Shown: positions 6,947 through 15,888, numbered from the stretch's first letter. The stretch: 34,508 nucleotides of DNA from Candidatus Desulfaltia bathyphila (GCA_014381545.1 JACNLL010000042.1:1-34508), one strand, 5' to 3'. Program-made: numbers and translations. The notes: generated by a model not told the origin, from the letters alone.

Positions 6947-8402
6947 TAAGATATTTTCTGCTGTAAAACAGGCCATTACAGCTTACAGGATGTTTCAACC
7001 AGGTGATTCTGTGCTGATATGTGTGTCAGGAGGGCCTGATTCCGTCGCTCTTCTCCATATATTGCTTTCATTAGCTCCCGAGTTCTCATGCACGCTTGGT
7101 GTTGCTCACCTTAATCACTGCCTTCGCAAAAAAGATTCAGATGATGATGCTGAATTTGTTGTATCCCTTGCCAAACAGCTTGATCTGCCCTGTTATATTA
7201 AGAAAAAAGATGTTCGCAAATATCAGAAGCAGCATAAACTCTCTCTGGAAGAAGCAGCCAGACGTGTTCGTTATGCCTTTTATGACCAGGTTGCGGAAAG
7301 AAATGGATTCAACAAAATTGCTCTTGGCCATCATTCTGATGATAATGCGGAACTTGTATTGATGTATTTGCTTCGAGGGAGCGGTCCCCTCGGTATTGCA
7401 GGGATACCCGCCGTGAGAAACTGCAAAAATAGCAACAGGCAGATTGTTCGACCCATGATAAATGTGAGACGATCCGAAATCATTGATTTTTTAGAAGCAA
7501 AAAAGTTAAGGTACGTTTCAGACAAATCCAACAAGGATATGAGATACCTTAGAAATAGAGTGCGTCATCAATTAATTCCCTTGCTAAAAGAATCGTACAA
7601 CCCAAGGATAGTCGAAACCCTTAACCGTCTTTCTTTAATTATAAGATCTGAAGAAAAATGGATTGAAAGTAATATAAATTCAATATTCAAAAAATTCGCT
7701 ATATCCATCCAGAATGATAAGATTATTCTTTCAGCGACAGGAATTGACGAAATAGATCCAGCGGTGCAAAGAAGGGTAATAAGAAAAGCAATTGCCGAGG
7801 TAAAAGGGGATTTAAGGCGCATTACATTTTCTCATATAGACTTGGCGATTAGTCTTTTGAAAAGCGGACGGCCCATTGCCTGTATCGATCTTCCCGACCG
7901 TATCAGGATTGAGCGGAACAAAGATCTTCTCTGCTTTTCAAAAGAAAAAAAGAGGTTGCGGGACCTGAATATAAAGGCCGGCAATATCGAACCGGTTTCT
8001 TTTAAATACAGTATCGTAAAACCGGGTCATAAGCCTGAATCAGTATATATAAAAGAGATAAACCTGAATCTGAAATTTTCTAAAATCAATATTGAAAACT
8101 TGCCTGACCTCCATTGCGCTGGACATAATATTGCTTTTTTTGATATGGTTGATGTTGCTTTTCCTTTGGTTTGCAGGCCATTTAGGCCTGGTGATTATTT
8201 TCAACCACTTGGTATGGCAGGCACCCAAAAAGTAAAAAAATTTTTTATAAATAACAAAATCGCAAGGCTCGAACGATTAAGATATCCGATCCTGCTTAGC
8301 AAAGGGAAAATAATCTGGGTCGTTGGCCTGAGGATCGATGATTCAGTTAAGATTAAACCATCAACAAGAATTGTGCTAAAGGCCGAACTTATACTTGCCT
8401 AA
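6921..8402 (+). CDS. tilS: tRNA(Ile)-lysidine synthase TilS
   Basis: TilS attaches lysine to C34 of the CAU-anticodon isoleucine tRNA using ATP, switching it from AUG to AUA decoding. The PP-loop motif SGGPDS is at 36-41, followed by the family's AHLNHCLR, ALGHHSDDNAE and LRNRVRHQLIPLL segments. The 493-residue length includes the C-terminal TilS domains (about 390-490, with RPFRPGDYFQPLGMAGTQKVKKFFIN and GLRIDD). The start at 6921 overlaps the lipoprotein gene. No upstream Shine-Dalgarno is obvious, so the start is probably coupled. ftsH follows closely. Confidence 0.95.
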   Translation: MPASLKGYNKIFSAVKQAITAYRMFQPGDSVLICVSGGPDSVALLHILLSLAPEFSCTLGVAHLNHCLRKKDSDDDAEFVVSLAKQLDLPCYIKKKDVRKYQKQHKLSLEEAARRVRYAFYDQVAERNGFNKIALGHHSDDNAELVLMYLLRGSGPLGIAGIPAVRNCKNSNRQIVRPMINVRRSEIIDFLEAKKLRYVSDKSNKDMRYLRNRVRHQLIPLLKESYNPRIVETLNRLSLIIRSEEKWIESNINSIFKKFAISIQNDKIILSATGIDEIDPAVQRRVIRKAIAEVKGDLRRITFSHIDLAISLLKSGRPIACIDLPDRIRIERNKDLLCFSKEKKRLRDLNIKAGNIEPVSFKYSIVKPGHKPESVYIKEINLNLKFSKINIENLPDLHCAGHNIAFFDMVDVAFPLVCRPFRPGDYFQPLGMAGTQKVKKFFINNKIARLERLRYPILLSKGKIIWVVGLRIDDSVKIKPSTRIVLKAELILA

Positions 8403-8433
8403 TTAACAATAATGATTAATATTTATGGCAACA

Positions 8434-8461
8434 GTTCACGGTTCAAGGTTCACAGTTCACG
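8434..8461. repeat. Heptamer array (GTTCANN)x4 before ftsH
   Basis: Four consecutive 7-base units, GTTCACG, GTTCAAG, GTTCACA and GTTCACG, run from 8434 to 8461 and end 18 bases before the ftsH ribosome-binding site. They keep the frame open from an ATG at 8425, giving a spurious N-terminal extension of ftsH. A related GTTCA array precedes proC (16355-16410). Confidence 0.7.
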
Positions 8462-8493
8462 AAAACAGATCTCTTTTATGGAGGTATTATCTT

Positions 8494-10335
8494 TTGAACC
8501 CATTTTATAAAAATCTCGCTTTATGGATAGTCATCACTTTGATGATGGTAATGTTATATAATCTTTTCAACCAGCAGCGCATACCTGAAACTAAGATCAC
8601 TTACTCAGACTTTCTTGCCATGGTGGAAGATGAAAGGGTGGCTGAGGTGGTGATACAGGGCCAGGAACTTTCTGTCACAGATATAAACCGCAATCGTTTC
8701 AAGGTATTTGCGCCCCAGGATGCCGATCTTATCAAAATTCTCAGGCAAAAGGGTGTGTCTATCAATGCAAAACCGCCATCCGAATCACCCTGGTATATAT
8801 CTATTCTTGTTTCATGGCTTCCCATGATTGTTCTCATAGGGATATGGATATTTTTTATGCGTCAAATGCAGGCCGGAGGGGGTAAGGCGCTTTCATTCGG
8901 CAAAAGTCGCGCGCGGCTGCAATCTGACCAGTCAAAAAAAGTAACATTTGACGATGTTGCGGGAATCGACGAGGCAAAGGAAGAGCTTGGTGAAATTATT
9001 GAGTTTCTGAAAGAGCCTAAAAAGTTTACACGTCTTGGAGGACGAATACCCAAAGGGGTTCTTCTGATGGGACCTCCAGGCACAGGAAAAACTCTTCTTG
9101 CACGCGCGATTGCAGGCGAAGCAGGGGTTCCTTTCTTTAGCATCAGCGGCTCAGATTTTGTAGAAATGTTTGTCGGTGTAGGAGCGTCACGCGTAAGAGA
9201 CCTTTTTGTTCAGGGCAAAAAGAACGCCCCCTGTATCATCTTCCTTGACGAACTCGATGCTGTAGGAAGACACAGGGGGGCCGGTCTCGGAGGGGGACAT
9301 GACGAAAGGGAACAGACATTAAACCAGCTTCTTGTAGAAATGGACGGATTTGAATCAAATGAAGGCGTTATCATGATATCTGCCACAAACCGGCCGGATG
9401 TGCTTGATCCCGCTCTTTTGCGTCCCGGCCGTTTCGACCGTCAGATAGTTGTTTCGCTGCCTGATATAAAGGGCCGTGAAGAAATTCTTAAGGTTCACAT
9501 AAAAAAAACACCTGTTGCGCCCGATGTCGATCCAATAATTCTGGCAAAGGGAACGCCCGGTTTTTCCGGCGCAGACCTGGAAAACCTGGTTAATGAAGCA
9601 GCTCTCCTTGGCGCTAAAAGAAACAAAGAAAAGATCGATATGTCCGACCTGGAAGATGCAAAAGATAAAGTTTACATGGGACTTGAGCGCAAGTCGAAAG
9701 TCGTCAAGGAAGAGGATAGAAAAGTCACAGCGTATCATGAAGGAGGGCATGCCCTTGTTGCCCGTTTGTTGCCCAATACAGATGCGATTAATAAGATAAC
9801 CATTATACCAAGAGGCCGGGCGGCAGGTGTTACATGGTTCTTGCCTGAAGAAAGGGATTTCAGATTTAAAGATCAGCTTGAAAATGAACTCTCGGTCGCC
9901 TTTGGAGGACGGGTAGCCGAAGAAATTGTTTTCGACCGGATCAGCACCGGCGCTGCAAATGATATCAAACAGGCAACCGAACTTGCCCAAAGGATGGTGC
10001 GTTCCTGGGGTATGAGTGAAGAGCTTGGTCCGCTTTCTTACGCAAAGGATGAAGAACAAATCTTTCTTGGCCGTGAAATATCTCAGCACCGGGATTACTC
10101 TGAAGAAACGGCGAAAAAGATAGACAAGGAGGTAACCAACCTGGTCAATAAAGCATATAACCAGGCCGGCAATATATTAAAGGAACATATAGACATTTTA
10201 CACAAACTCGCGGAACTTCTACTTAAAAAGGAAACGGTCAAGGGATCCGAGCTTGATGAACTCATACACTCCATGAAGCCGGAATTTAAGCTGTCGTCTG
10301 ATAAGCCTGAAGTTAAAGAGAATGAAAACATATAA
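8494..10335 (+). CDS. ftsH: ATP-dependent zinc metalloprotease FtsH
   Basis: FtsH is a membrane-anchored hexameric AAA+ protease that degrades misassembled membrane proteins and some regulators. With the TTG start at 8494 the product is 613 residues beginning [11 protein letters not shown], the canonical FtsH N-terminus, and has GGAGG 9 bases upstream (8480-8484). The earlier in-frame ATG (8425) only adds residues encoded by the heptamer repeat. Features in order are TM1 (about 8-24), a periplasmic domain, TM2 (about 102-122), Walker A GPPGTGKT (193-200), Walker [10 protein letters not shown] (248-256), the second region of homology [21 protein letters not shown], and the zinc site HEGGH (415-419). 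The last codons overlap folP by 14 bases. Confidence 0.97.
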   Translation: MNPFYKNLALWIVITLMMVMLYNLFNQQRIPETKITYSDFLAMVEDERVAEVVIQGQELSVTDINRNRFKVFAPQDADLIKILRQKGVSINAKPPSESPWYISILVSWLPMIVLIGIWIFFMRQMQAGGGKALSFGKSRARLQSDQSKKVTFDDVAGIDEAKEELGEIIEFLKEPKKFTRLGGRIPKGVLLMGPPGTGKTLLARAIAGEAGVPFFSISGSDFVEMFVGVGASRVRDLFVQGKKNAPCIIFLDELDAVGRHRGAGLGGGHDEREQTLNQLLVEMDGFESNEGVIMISATNRPDVLDPALLRPGRFDRQIVVSLPDIKGREEILKVHIKKTPVAPDVDPIILAKGTPGFSGADLENLVNEAALLGAKRNKEKIDMSDLEDAKDKVYMGLERKSKVVKEEDRKVTAYHEGGHALVARLLPNTDAINKITIIPRGRAAGVTWFLPEERDFRFKDQLENELSVAFGGRVAEEIVFDRISTGAANDIKQATELAQRMVRSWGMSEELGPLSYAKDEEQIFLGREISQHRDYSEETAKKIDKEVTNLVNKAYNQAGNILKEHIDILHKLAELLLKKETVKGSELDELIHSMKPEFKLSSDKPEVKENENI

Positions 10336-11194
10336 TATTTCGTGCGGCGGGCATACTTTATCTTTTGGCATGCGTACCCGGATAATGGGTATTTTGAATG
10401 TTACCCCTGATTCATTTTCAGACGGAGGCAGCTTTTTTACCACAGATGCCGCTGTTGCTCATGGAGAAAAACTTGTTGAAGACGGAGCCGATATTATTGA
10501 TGTCGGAGGGGAATCCACCCGGCCCTTTTCCGATGCGGTTTCTGTTGAGGAGGAAGCCAGGCGCGTTGTGCCTGTTATTGAAAGACTCTCAAAACGGATT
10601 TCAATACCAATCTCCATCGATACAACAAAGACACCCGTTGCCAAACAGGCCATTGAAGCTGGCGCTTCCATAATAAATGATATCGGAGCATTGCGCAGCG
10701 ACAATAACATGGCGGCTGTTGCCGCCAAATACGGGGTTCCGGTTGTTTTGATGCATATGAAAGGAAACCCCAAAACAATGCAGGTGTCGCCTGTTTATGA
10801 TGATCTTATCAATGAGATCAAAAAGTTTTTAGAAAATGCAATCAACATGGCTGAAAAAAACGGGATTTCAAGATCAAAAATCATTATTGATCCTGGAATC
10901 GGTTTTGGTAAGACAGTTGAACATAATCTGCTTTTAATTAAGCATCTGCATGAATTTACAAGTCTGGATGCGCCTATTCTTATAGGACCTTCAAGAAAAT
11001 CATTTATTAGAAACATCCTTTTTGACAAACCAGCCAGAGATATCAAGGCTGATATACCTGCGCTGGAAACCGGCACCCAGGCAGCGGTTGCAGCTGCGGT
11101 TTTACATGGAGCCAATATTGTGCGTGTCCATGATGTTGCCGGAACATATAAGACAATAAAAATCGTTGATGCTATTAAAAATGCACGAATTTGA
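10322..11194 (+). CDS. folP: Dihydropteroate synthase
   Basis: This enzyme condenses p-aminobenzoate with 6-hydroxymethyl-dihydropterin pyrophosphate to make dihydropteroate in folate synthesis; it is the sulfonamide target. The 290-residue protein shows the two family signatures: MGILNVTPDSFSDGG (22-36) and GADIIDVGGESTRPF. Further motifs are IPISIDTTK, IINDIGAL, VVLMHMKGNPKTMQ, IIIDPGIGFGKT and the phosphate-binding GPSRKSF. The ATG lies inside the 3' end of ftsH, an ftsH-folP coupling found in many bacteria. The end of the gene is followed by an inverted repeat. Confidence 0.96.
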   Translation: MKTYNISCGGHTLSFGMRTRIMGILNVTPDSFSDGGSFFTTDAAVAHGEKLVEDGADIIDVGGESTRPFSDAVSVEEEARRVVPVIERLSKRISIPISIDTTKTPVAKQAIEAGASIINDIGALRSDNNMAAVAAKYGVPVVLMHMKGNPKTMQVSPVYDDLINEIKKFLENAINMAEKNGISRSKIIIDPGIGFGKTVEHNLLLIKHLHEFTSLDAPILIGPSRKSFIRNILFDKPARDIKADIPALETGTQAAVAAAVLHGANIVRVHDVAGTYKTIKIVDAIKNARI

Positions 11195-11202
11195 TTTTTC
11201 AT

Positions 11203-11292
11203 TTACCGCAAAGCCGCAGAGGACGCAAAGAAGTCCTTTTTTTTAAAACAAAAAACCCCTAATCTCTGCGTTCTTTGCGGCTCTGCGGTGAA
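11203..11292. repeat. Inverted repeat between folP and coaX
   Basis: The arms TTACCGCAAAGCCGCAGAGG (11203-11222) and, on the opposite strand from 11292, TTCACCGCAGAGCCGCAAAG are similar and inverted. They enclose a T-rich then A-rich centre. The left half with the following T8 run could also act as a weak terminator after folP. It fills most of the folP-coaX gap and has no coding capacity. Confidence 0.6.
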
Positions 11293-11322
11293 CTATTACG
11301 ATTTTTTATGGATAGTTAATAT

Positions 11323-12093
11323 ATGCTTTTAGTTATAGATATTGGAAATACAAATATTGTAATGGGCATTTATGATGGCAGTCATCTTTTAAAAGACTGG
11401 CGCATTCGCTCAGAAAAAAATACTACGGAAGATGAGTTCAACCTTCTTGTATCTAATCTTTTTGCGGGAAGCAATATTGACATTAATAAAATAGATAAAA
11501 CAATAATCTCCTGCGTGGTTCCACCAATGGCGGCTATTCTGGATTCATTCTGCCATAAATACTTAGGACACGCTCCATGCTGGGTAGATGCAAAATCAGC
11601 CGCCGGAATGCCGATTCTTTACAGCAATCCAGCAGAGGTTGGGGCAGACAGGATCGTAAATGCAGTTGCGGCCTTTCATAAATATAAAGTCAGCCTTGTT
11701 GTAGTGGATTTTGGCACAGCCACGACCTTTGATGCCATATCGACAAAGGGTGAATATCTTGGCGGTGCAATCAGTCCCGGAATTATAATTTCTTCCGAGG
11801 CTCTGTTTGAAAAAACATCCAAACTGCCCAGAGTGGAAATTTTTAAGCCTCCTGAAAGAGTAATCGGTAAAGATACCACGAGCAGCATGAAATCAGGCAT
11901 TATTTATGGACATGCCGGCCTTGTGGATGGAATTGTCAGGCGGATGAAAACAGAGATGGGAACCAACCCCAAAATAATTGCCACAGGAGGGCTGGCCAAA
12001 ATCATGGCCGAAATTTGCGAGAGCATAGACCTGGTAGATACTTCCCTGACCCTGGAAGGATTACGCATCATCTATGAAAAAATAAAAAACTGA
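11323..12093 (+). CDS. coaX: Type III pantothenate kinase
   Basis: CoaX phosphorylates pantothenate, the first step of CoA synthesis, and belongs to the ASKHA fold. The 256-residue length is standard. Visible motifs are the N-terminal phosphate loop LLVIDIGNTNIVMGIYDG, the pantothenate-binding GADRIVNAVAA, the second phosphate loop VVVDFGTATTFDAIS followed by GGAISPGI, and the adenosine motif IIATGGLAKIM. The stop codon TGA (12091-12093) is formed by the first three bases of copy B of the 144-bp element. Since the protein has normal length, little or nothing of its C-terminus was lost. Confidence 0.95.
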   Translation: MLLVIDIGNTNIVMGIYDGSHLLKDWRIRSEKNTTEDEFNLLVSNLFAGSNIDINKIDKTIISCVVPPMAAILDSFCHKYLGHAPCWVDAKSAAGMPILYSNPAEVGADRIVNAVAAFHKYKVSLVVVDFGTATTFDAISTKGEYLGGAISPGIIISSEALFEKTSKLPRVEIFKPPERVIGKDTTSSMKSGIIYGHAGLVDGIVRRMKTEMGTNPKIIATGGLAKIMAEICESIDLVDTSLTLEGLRIIYEKIKN

Positions 12094-12234
12094 GACCTTT
12101 GAAAAATGCTCAACTTTGTTCAAATTCAAGAAAGGCGAAAATTTTAAATGTAGGAATACATTGAGTATTTCGAGGCTTAAAATTTGAGCCTGACGCAGAA
12201 GTTGAGCAAAAGGGGGCGTTTTGCAAAGGTCTCA
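12091..12234 (+). repeat. 144-bp palindromic MITE-like element, copy B
   Basis: It runs from TGAGACCTTTGAAAAATGC to the inverse-complement end GCAAAGGTCTCA and is exactly as long as copies A and C. It fits precisely between two convergent genes: its first three bases are the coaX stop codon, and its last base abuts the TAA stop of the minus-strand zinc-ribbon gene. As a long imperfect hairpin, it might terminate transcription from both sides. Confidence 0.87.
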
Positions 12235-12927
12235 TTACACCTTCCCTGTTTTAACAAGGGAATCCTTGAAAACGCGGTAAAAAGCCGCATTGTCGGACAA
12301 GCCCTTTTTAATAATTTTTCCTATTTCATCTATGTTTTTCGTATTGACAACAATGTTGACGCTCTTGTTAAAGGCTGCCATGTTATCCGTGGTGCGGAAT
12401 CGGTTGGTAGCAAGAACCACAAAGATTTTCCGTCGTGTGGCCATAGGAAGCCGTTCCAGATACTTCATGACATTGTTTTCGTCCGGGTTTTCGGAGCTAA
12501 ATACTTCGTTTAACACCACCAGATCAAAGACATGAAAGCGCATCTGCTTGAGGGCATCTCTATCAGACTCCGGTTCAGTAACATTATATCCCATGTTTTC
12601 CAGGGTGGACCTGACTTTGCTTCTAACAGCCGAATCCGGCTCACACAGAAGGGCTGTCTGTGCTCCCTCTTCCAGAAAATCAAAAGGTTTTTCCGAGGCA
12701 TCATAAGTGCCGGAGTCTACTTCATCGATAATAGTCTTTTTTGTGACAGGCTCTGCTGCAGTCGATGGCTGCGGCTTCTCTTTAGATGATGGAGAAACGT
12801 CCTGGCGTGTATCAATGGAAATTTTATTTTTGCACTTTGGACATGAAAGTGTGAAAATTTGGCCCTTGGGAACCTTTTCGTCCGGAATTTTAAACTTGCT
12901 TTTGCATTGCTTACAAACAATATCCAT
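12235..12927 (-). CDS. Zinc-ribbon protein with a degenerate receiver-like domain
   Basis: The 230-residue protein starts with an MJ0042-type zinc ribbon: two CxxC pairs at C5/C8 and C29/C32, around KFKIPDEKVPKG. A charged linker follows (about 40-88). Residues 90-205 look like a CheY-type receiver: the strand TALLCEPD, the helix AVRSKVRSTLENMGYNV, and the strand VFDLVVLN. The phosphoacceptor aspartate expected after DLVVL is Asn140, so phosphorylation there is unlikely. The gene starts 2 bases after the pilU-like stop and is presumably translated with it, which suggests a role linked to type IV pili or twitching. I cannot name a function. Copy B of the 144-bp element follows directly. Confidence 0.7.
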   Translation of the reverse strand: MDIVCKQCKSKFKIPDEKVPKGQIFTLSCPKCKNKISIDTRQDVSPSSKEKPQPSTAAEPVTKKTIIDEVDSGTYDASEKPFDFLEEGAQTALLCEPDSAVRSKVRSTLENMGYNVTEPESDRDALKQMRFHVFDLVVLNEVFSSENPDENNVMKYLERLPMATRRKIFVVLATNRFRTTDNMAAFNKSVNIVVNTKNIDEIGKIIKKGLSDNAAFYRVFKDSLVKTGKV

Positions 12928-12929
12928 TA

Positions 12930-14099
12930 TTATTTCCTCGTTTTTCCGTAATCACTGTCAACCTGCAGGTCTTCGATATCTGTGGTAGCCTCCCCGCGGC
13001 CGCTCTTAACCGAATCGATTCCACGGCCAACAATTCCTTTGCGGGAAGCATAGGCCATAGCTGTTTCTTCGGTGATCAGGCCTTTTTCATACAAATTTAC
13101 TATATAGTCATCAAAGGTTGTCATGTCAAAGGCCTTTCCAGCGCCAATTATTTCATAAAAAGTTTTGCCCTCTGATTCTCCCTGCAAAATCGTATCTTTT
13201 ATCCGTAGATTGGTCCCCATGATTTCAAAGGCGGCAACACGTCCCCCGCCGACCTTTGGAAGAAGCCTCTGGCATACAATCCAGCGGACAGTATCGGCAA
13301 GCCGGATACGAATCTGGTTTTCCTCCTCTGTGTTGAACATACCAAGAATACGGTTGATTGTTTGCCCTGCGTCCACGGTATGGAGAGTGCTTAAGACCAG
13401 GTGGCCTGTTTCCGCGGCGCTAAGGCCAATTTCAACCGTTTCCCTGTCACGCATCTCGCCGACCAGAATTACCTTGGGAGCCTGGCGGAGGGCAGCCCTT
13501 AGTCCGCTGGCAAAGGTGTCAAAATCGTTTCCCATCTCCCGCTGGTTGAAGGTGGCCTTTTTTTGCGGATGCTGATATTCCACAGGGTCTTCAAGGGTCA
13601 CAACATGAACCGATTTAGTCTCGTTGATCTCGTTGAGAACCGCTGCAAGGGAGGTTGTTTTTCCAGACCCTGTCGAGCCTGTAACCAGAATAATCCCGTT
13701 TTTCTCCAGGGCAATTTTTTCAAATGCCTTTGGGAGCTTTAGCTTCTGGCGTGTGGGAATCTTAGATTCCAGTTTTCGCAAAACAATCGAATAGTTGCTC
13801 ATCTGAGAAAAGATATTTACTCTGAAACGCCCCCTGCCGTGAAGTTCGTATGACAAATCGCACGAACCCTCTGATAGAAGTGTCTCAGTAAGGCGATGGT
13901 CCTGGTTAATCAGATTAAGGGCGAAAATTTCGGTTTGAAACGGTGTGAGTCTGTGAAAAGGAGGGTCTATTTTAACAGGGATAAGCTCGCCGGAACTCTC
14001 TACCTGAAACGATTTGCCGACCGTTATATTAAGATCGGAAATATTGTCGCCAGCATCAAGCATCTTTGTCAATAGATAATCAATTTCCTGCTTTTTCAT
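12930..14099 (-). CDS. pilU: PilT/PilU-family type IV pilus retraction ATPase
   Basis: This is a hexameric secretion ATPase thought to power or assist pilus retraction at the inner membrane. The 389-residue protein has Walker A GSTGSGKT (141-148), the Asp box (VVTLEDPVEY), Walker B VILVGEMRD and the His box STLHTVDAG. The AIRNLIRE motif of PilT is replaced by a divergent LRIKDTILQGE. The C-terminal tail after about 360 is charged and unlike PilT. These points favour the PilU-like paralogue. It follows pilT on the same strand, with copy C of the 144-bp element between the genes, and is followed after 2 bases by the zinc-ribbon gene. The symbol rests on the PilT pairing rather than a search. 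Confidence 0.82.
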   Translation of the reverse strand: MKKQEIDYLLTKMLDAGDNISDLNITVGKSFQVESSGELIPVKIDPPFHRLTPFQTEIFALNLINQDHRLTETLLSEGSCDLSYELHGRGRFRVNIFSQMSNYSIVLRKLESKIPTRQKLKLPKAFEKIALEKNGIILVTGSTGSGKTTSLAAVLNEINETKSVHVVTLEDPVEYQHPQKKATFNQREMGNDFDTFASGLRAALRQAPKVILVGEMRDRETVEIGLSAAETGHLVLSTLHTVDAGQTINRILGMFNTEEENQIRIRLADTVRWIVCQRLLPKVGGGRVAAFEIMGTNLRIKDTILQGESEGKTFYEIIGAGKAFDMTTFDDYIVNLYEKGLITEETAMAYASRKGIVGRGIDSVKSGRGEATTDIEDLQVDSDYGKTRK

Positions 14100-14123
14100 G
14101 ATATAATCTCCACTTAAATATTA

Positions 14124-14267
14124 TGAGACCTTTGAAAAATGCCCCCTTTTGCTCAAGTTCAAGGAAGGCGAAAATTTTAAACGTAGGAATACATTGAGTA
14201 TTTCGAGGCTTAAAATTTGAGCCTGACGCAGTAATTGGGCAAAAGGGGGCATTTTGCAAAGGTCTCA
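14124..14267 (+). repeat. 144-bp palindromic MITE-like element, copy C
   Basis: It runs from TGAGACCTTTGAAAAATG to CATTTTGCAAAGGTCTCA. Its terminal inverted repeats extend for over 30 bases with only two mismatches (TGAGACCTTTG, A or C, AAAATGCCCCC and onwards). A TTA is present directly outside both ends and may be a target duplication. The right end abuts the TAA stop codon of pilT (14268-14270), and the left end is 24 bases from the pilU-like start, so it sits inside a probable operon. Confidence 0.87.
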
Positions 14268-15350
14268 TTATGCTTCTGTAAAGTCTGTGGGCGGAGTCTT
14301 TAAAAAGGGTCTGAATCTGGTTTTATCATTCGATTTCATATAAGCTTCGTCAGCGCTTATCCACCCTTTTTTATACAGTTCCATAATAGAGTCATCCAAA
14401 AGCTGCATCCCGTATTTCTTGCCGGTCTGAATCATTGAAGGTATCTGGTAAGTTTTCCCTTCTCTAATCAGATTCCGAACAGCAGGGTTTGCTATCAATA
14501 TCTCCAGCGCAGCGCAGCGCCCTTTTTTATCAATCCTTTTAAACAATACCTGCGCTACTACGGCTCTGAGCCCATCAGAGAGCGTGGAACGGATCTGTGA
14601 CTGTTCACTTGCGGGGAAAACCTCGATAACACGGTCAACCGTTTTAGGCGCGCTGGATGTATGAAGGGTGCCAAAAACAAGGTGCCCGGTAGATGCGGCC
14701 TCTATGGCAAGCGATATAGTTTCCAGGTCCCTCATTTCGCCGACCAGAATAATATCGGGATCTTCGCGCAAAGCGCCGCGCAAGGCTGCGCTGAATGTCT
14801 TTGTATGAAGACCGACTTCACGGTGGTTGACTATGCAACTCTGACTTTTGTGAACAAATTCAATGGGATCTTCGACAGTGATTATATGATCCTTACGGGT
14901 TCGATTTGCTTCATCAATTATTGCAGCAAGTGTGGTCGACTTTCCGCTTCCTGTTGGCCCGGTCACCAGAACCAGACCTCTTGGAAGGGAAGCCATTTTT
15001 GTTATAACAGGAGGAAGACCAAGCTGCTCGGCGGTCATTATATCTGCCGGAATCTCTCTAAAAACCGCGGCAGCGCCATATTTCTGCATAAAGAAATTTG
15101 CCCTGTACCTTGCAAGCCCCGGTATCTCATATCCAAAATCAACATCCCCTGTTTCCTCGAAGACCTTTACCTTTTCTTCGGGCGCAATTTCATAAAGCAT
15201 GGCCTTAAGCTCATCATTGTCAAGCACCTTATATTTGACCCTCTCCATCTCGCCTCTTATTCTGAGAACAGGAGGCTGTCCTGATATAAGATGAAGATCT
15301 GAAGCGCCCTGGTCGTGCATCAATTTAAAAAAAGCATCTATTTTTGCCAT
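14268..15350 (-). CDS. pilT: Twitching motility ATPase PilT
   Basis: PilT drives type IV pilus retraction. The 360-residue protein starts with the N-terminal PAS-like domain characteristic of the family (QGASDLHLISGQPPVLRIRGE). It then has Walker A GPTGSGKS (131-138), the Asp box ITVEDPIEF, Walker B IILVGEMRD (200-208), the His box GTLHTSSAPKT, and AVRNLIRE (290-297), equivalent to the AIRNLIRE retraction motif. It lies 9 bases downstream of the DivIVA-like gene stop and appears co-transcribed with yggT and divIVA. The final codon is followed immediately by the end of copy C of the 144-bp element. Confidence 0.94.
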   Translation of the reverse strand: MAKIDAFFKLMHDQGASDLHLISGQPPVLRIRGEMERVKYKVLDNDELKAMLYEIAPEEKVKVFEETGDVDFGYEIPGLARYRANFFMQKYGAAAVFREIPADIMTAEQLGLPPVITKMASLPRGLVLVTGPTGSGKSTTLAAIIDEANRTRKDHIITVEDPIEFVHKSQSCIVNHREVGLHTKTFSAALRGALREDPDIILVGEMRDLETISLAIEAASTGHLVFGTLHTSSAPKTVDRVIEVFPASEQSQIRSTLSDGLRAVVAQVLFKRIDKKGRCAALEILIANPAVRNLIREGKTYQIPSMIQTGKKYGMQLLDDSIMELYKKGWISADEAYMKSNDKTRFRPFLKTPPTDFTEA

Positions 15351-15359
15351 TTGTCGCTC

Positions 15360-15863
15360 CTATGTTGACTGTTTTAGCAATTTCAATTTGGCATCTTCCT
15401 CATCCATAGCCTTCATCCCCTCATTCCCGATTTCAAGAAGTTTGCTGTGCACTTCAATTATCGAGCGGATCTGAACTTCGATTTGCATTCGCTGCCGTTT
15501 CAATTCTGCGATGTCTTCATGCAACTGGGCAAGCCTTTTATGAGCTCTGTTTAAGATTTTTTCCGCCTTTAATTCAGAATTTGCGATAATTAACTCAGCC
15601 GATTTTCGAGCATTTTCCTTCATCTCATTCAGAACTTTCTGAGAGTTGAGCATGGCGCGCTTGAATGTTTCTTCACGCTCTTTGTATCCCTGGCTTTCGA
15701 GCTTGATTCTGCGAATCTCGTTTTGTGCATTCTCATTTTCTTGCTGTAACAATTCAAAAGTATCAGTCATCTGTTCAAGGAACCTGTCAACCTCCCTGAC
15801 GTCAAATCCTCTGAATCTTACTTTAAACTGCTGCTGTTGAATTTCAATTGGTGTGATTTTCAT
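15360..15863 (-). CDS. DivIVA-domain coiled-coil protein
   Basis: DivIVA-family proteins bind curved membrane and organise polar or septal machinery. The 167-residue product has the N-terminal DivIVA signature MKITPIEIQQQQFKVRFRGF, followed by DVREVDRFLEQM, and then an almost uninterrupted coiled coil (about 35-150) rich in E, K, R and Q. The YggT gene lies just upstream, as in many bacteria including Gram-positive dcw-linked clusters, and pilT just downstream. A role in cell polarity or division is known for the family; a link to polar pilus placement is my inference from the neighbourhood. Confidence 0.85.
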   Translation of the reverse strand: MKITPIEIQQQQFKVRFRGFDVREVDRFLEQMTDTFELLQQENENAQNEIRRIKLESQGYKEREETFKRAMLNSQKVLNEMKENARKSAELIIANSELKAEKILNRAHKRLAQLHEDIAELKRQRMQIEVQIRSIIEVHSKLLEIGNEGMKAMDEEDAKLKLLKQST

Positions 15864-15888
15864 GACATATCACCTGCTTTTTAATTAA

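Noticed and set aside
8425-8493. ATG at 8425 as the ftsH start
   Set aside because: The extra 23 residues are encoded mainly by a heptamer repeat; the TTG at 8494 has GGAGG at good spacing and gives the conserved N-terminus.
9355-10089. 244-codon minus-strand open frame
   Set aside because: It lies wholly inside ftsH on the opposite strand, has no recognisable domain, and its composition is that of a complement of conserved coding sequence.
14661-15284. 207-codon plus-strand open frame
   Set aside because: It is antisense to pilT, covering the Walker and Asp boxes, with no motif of its own.
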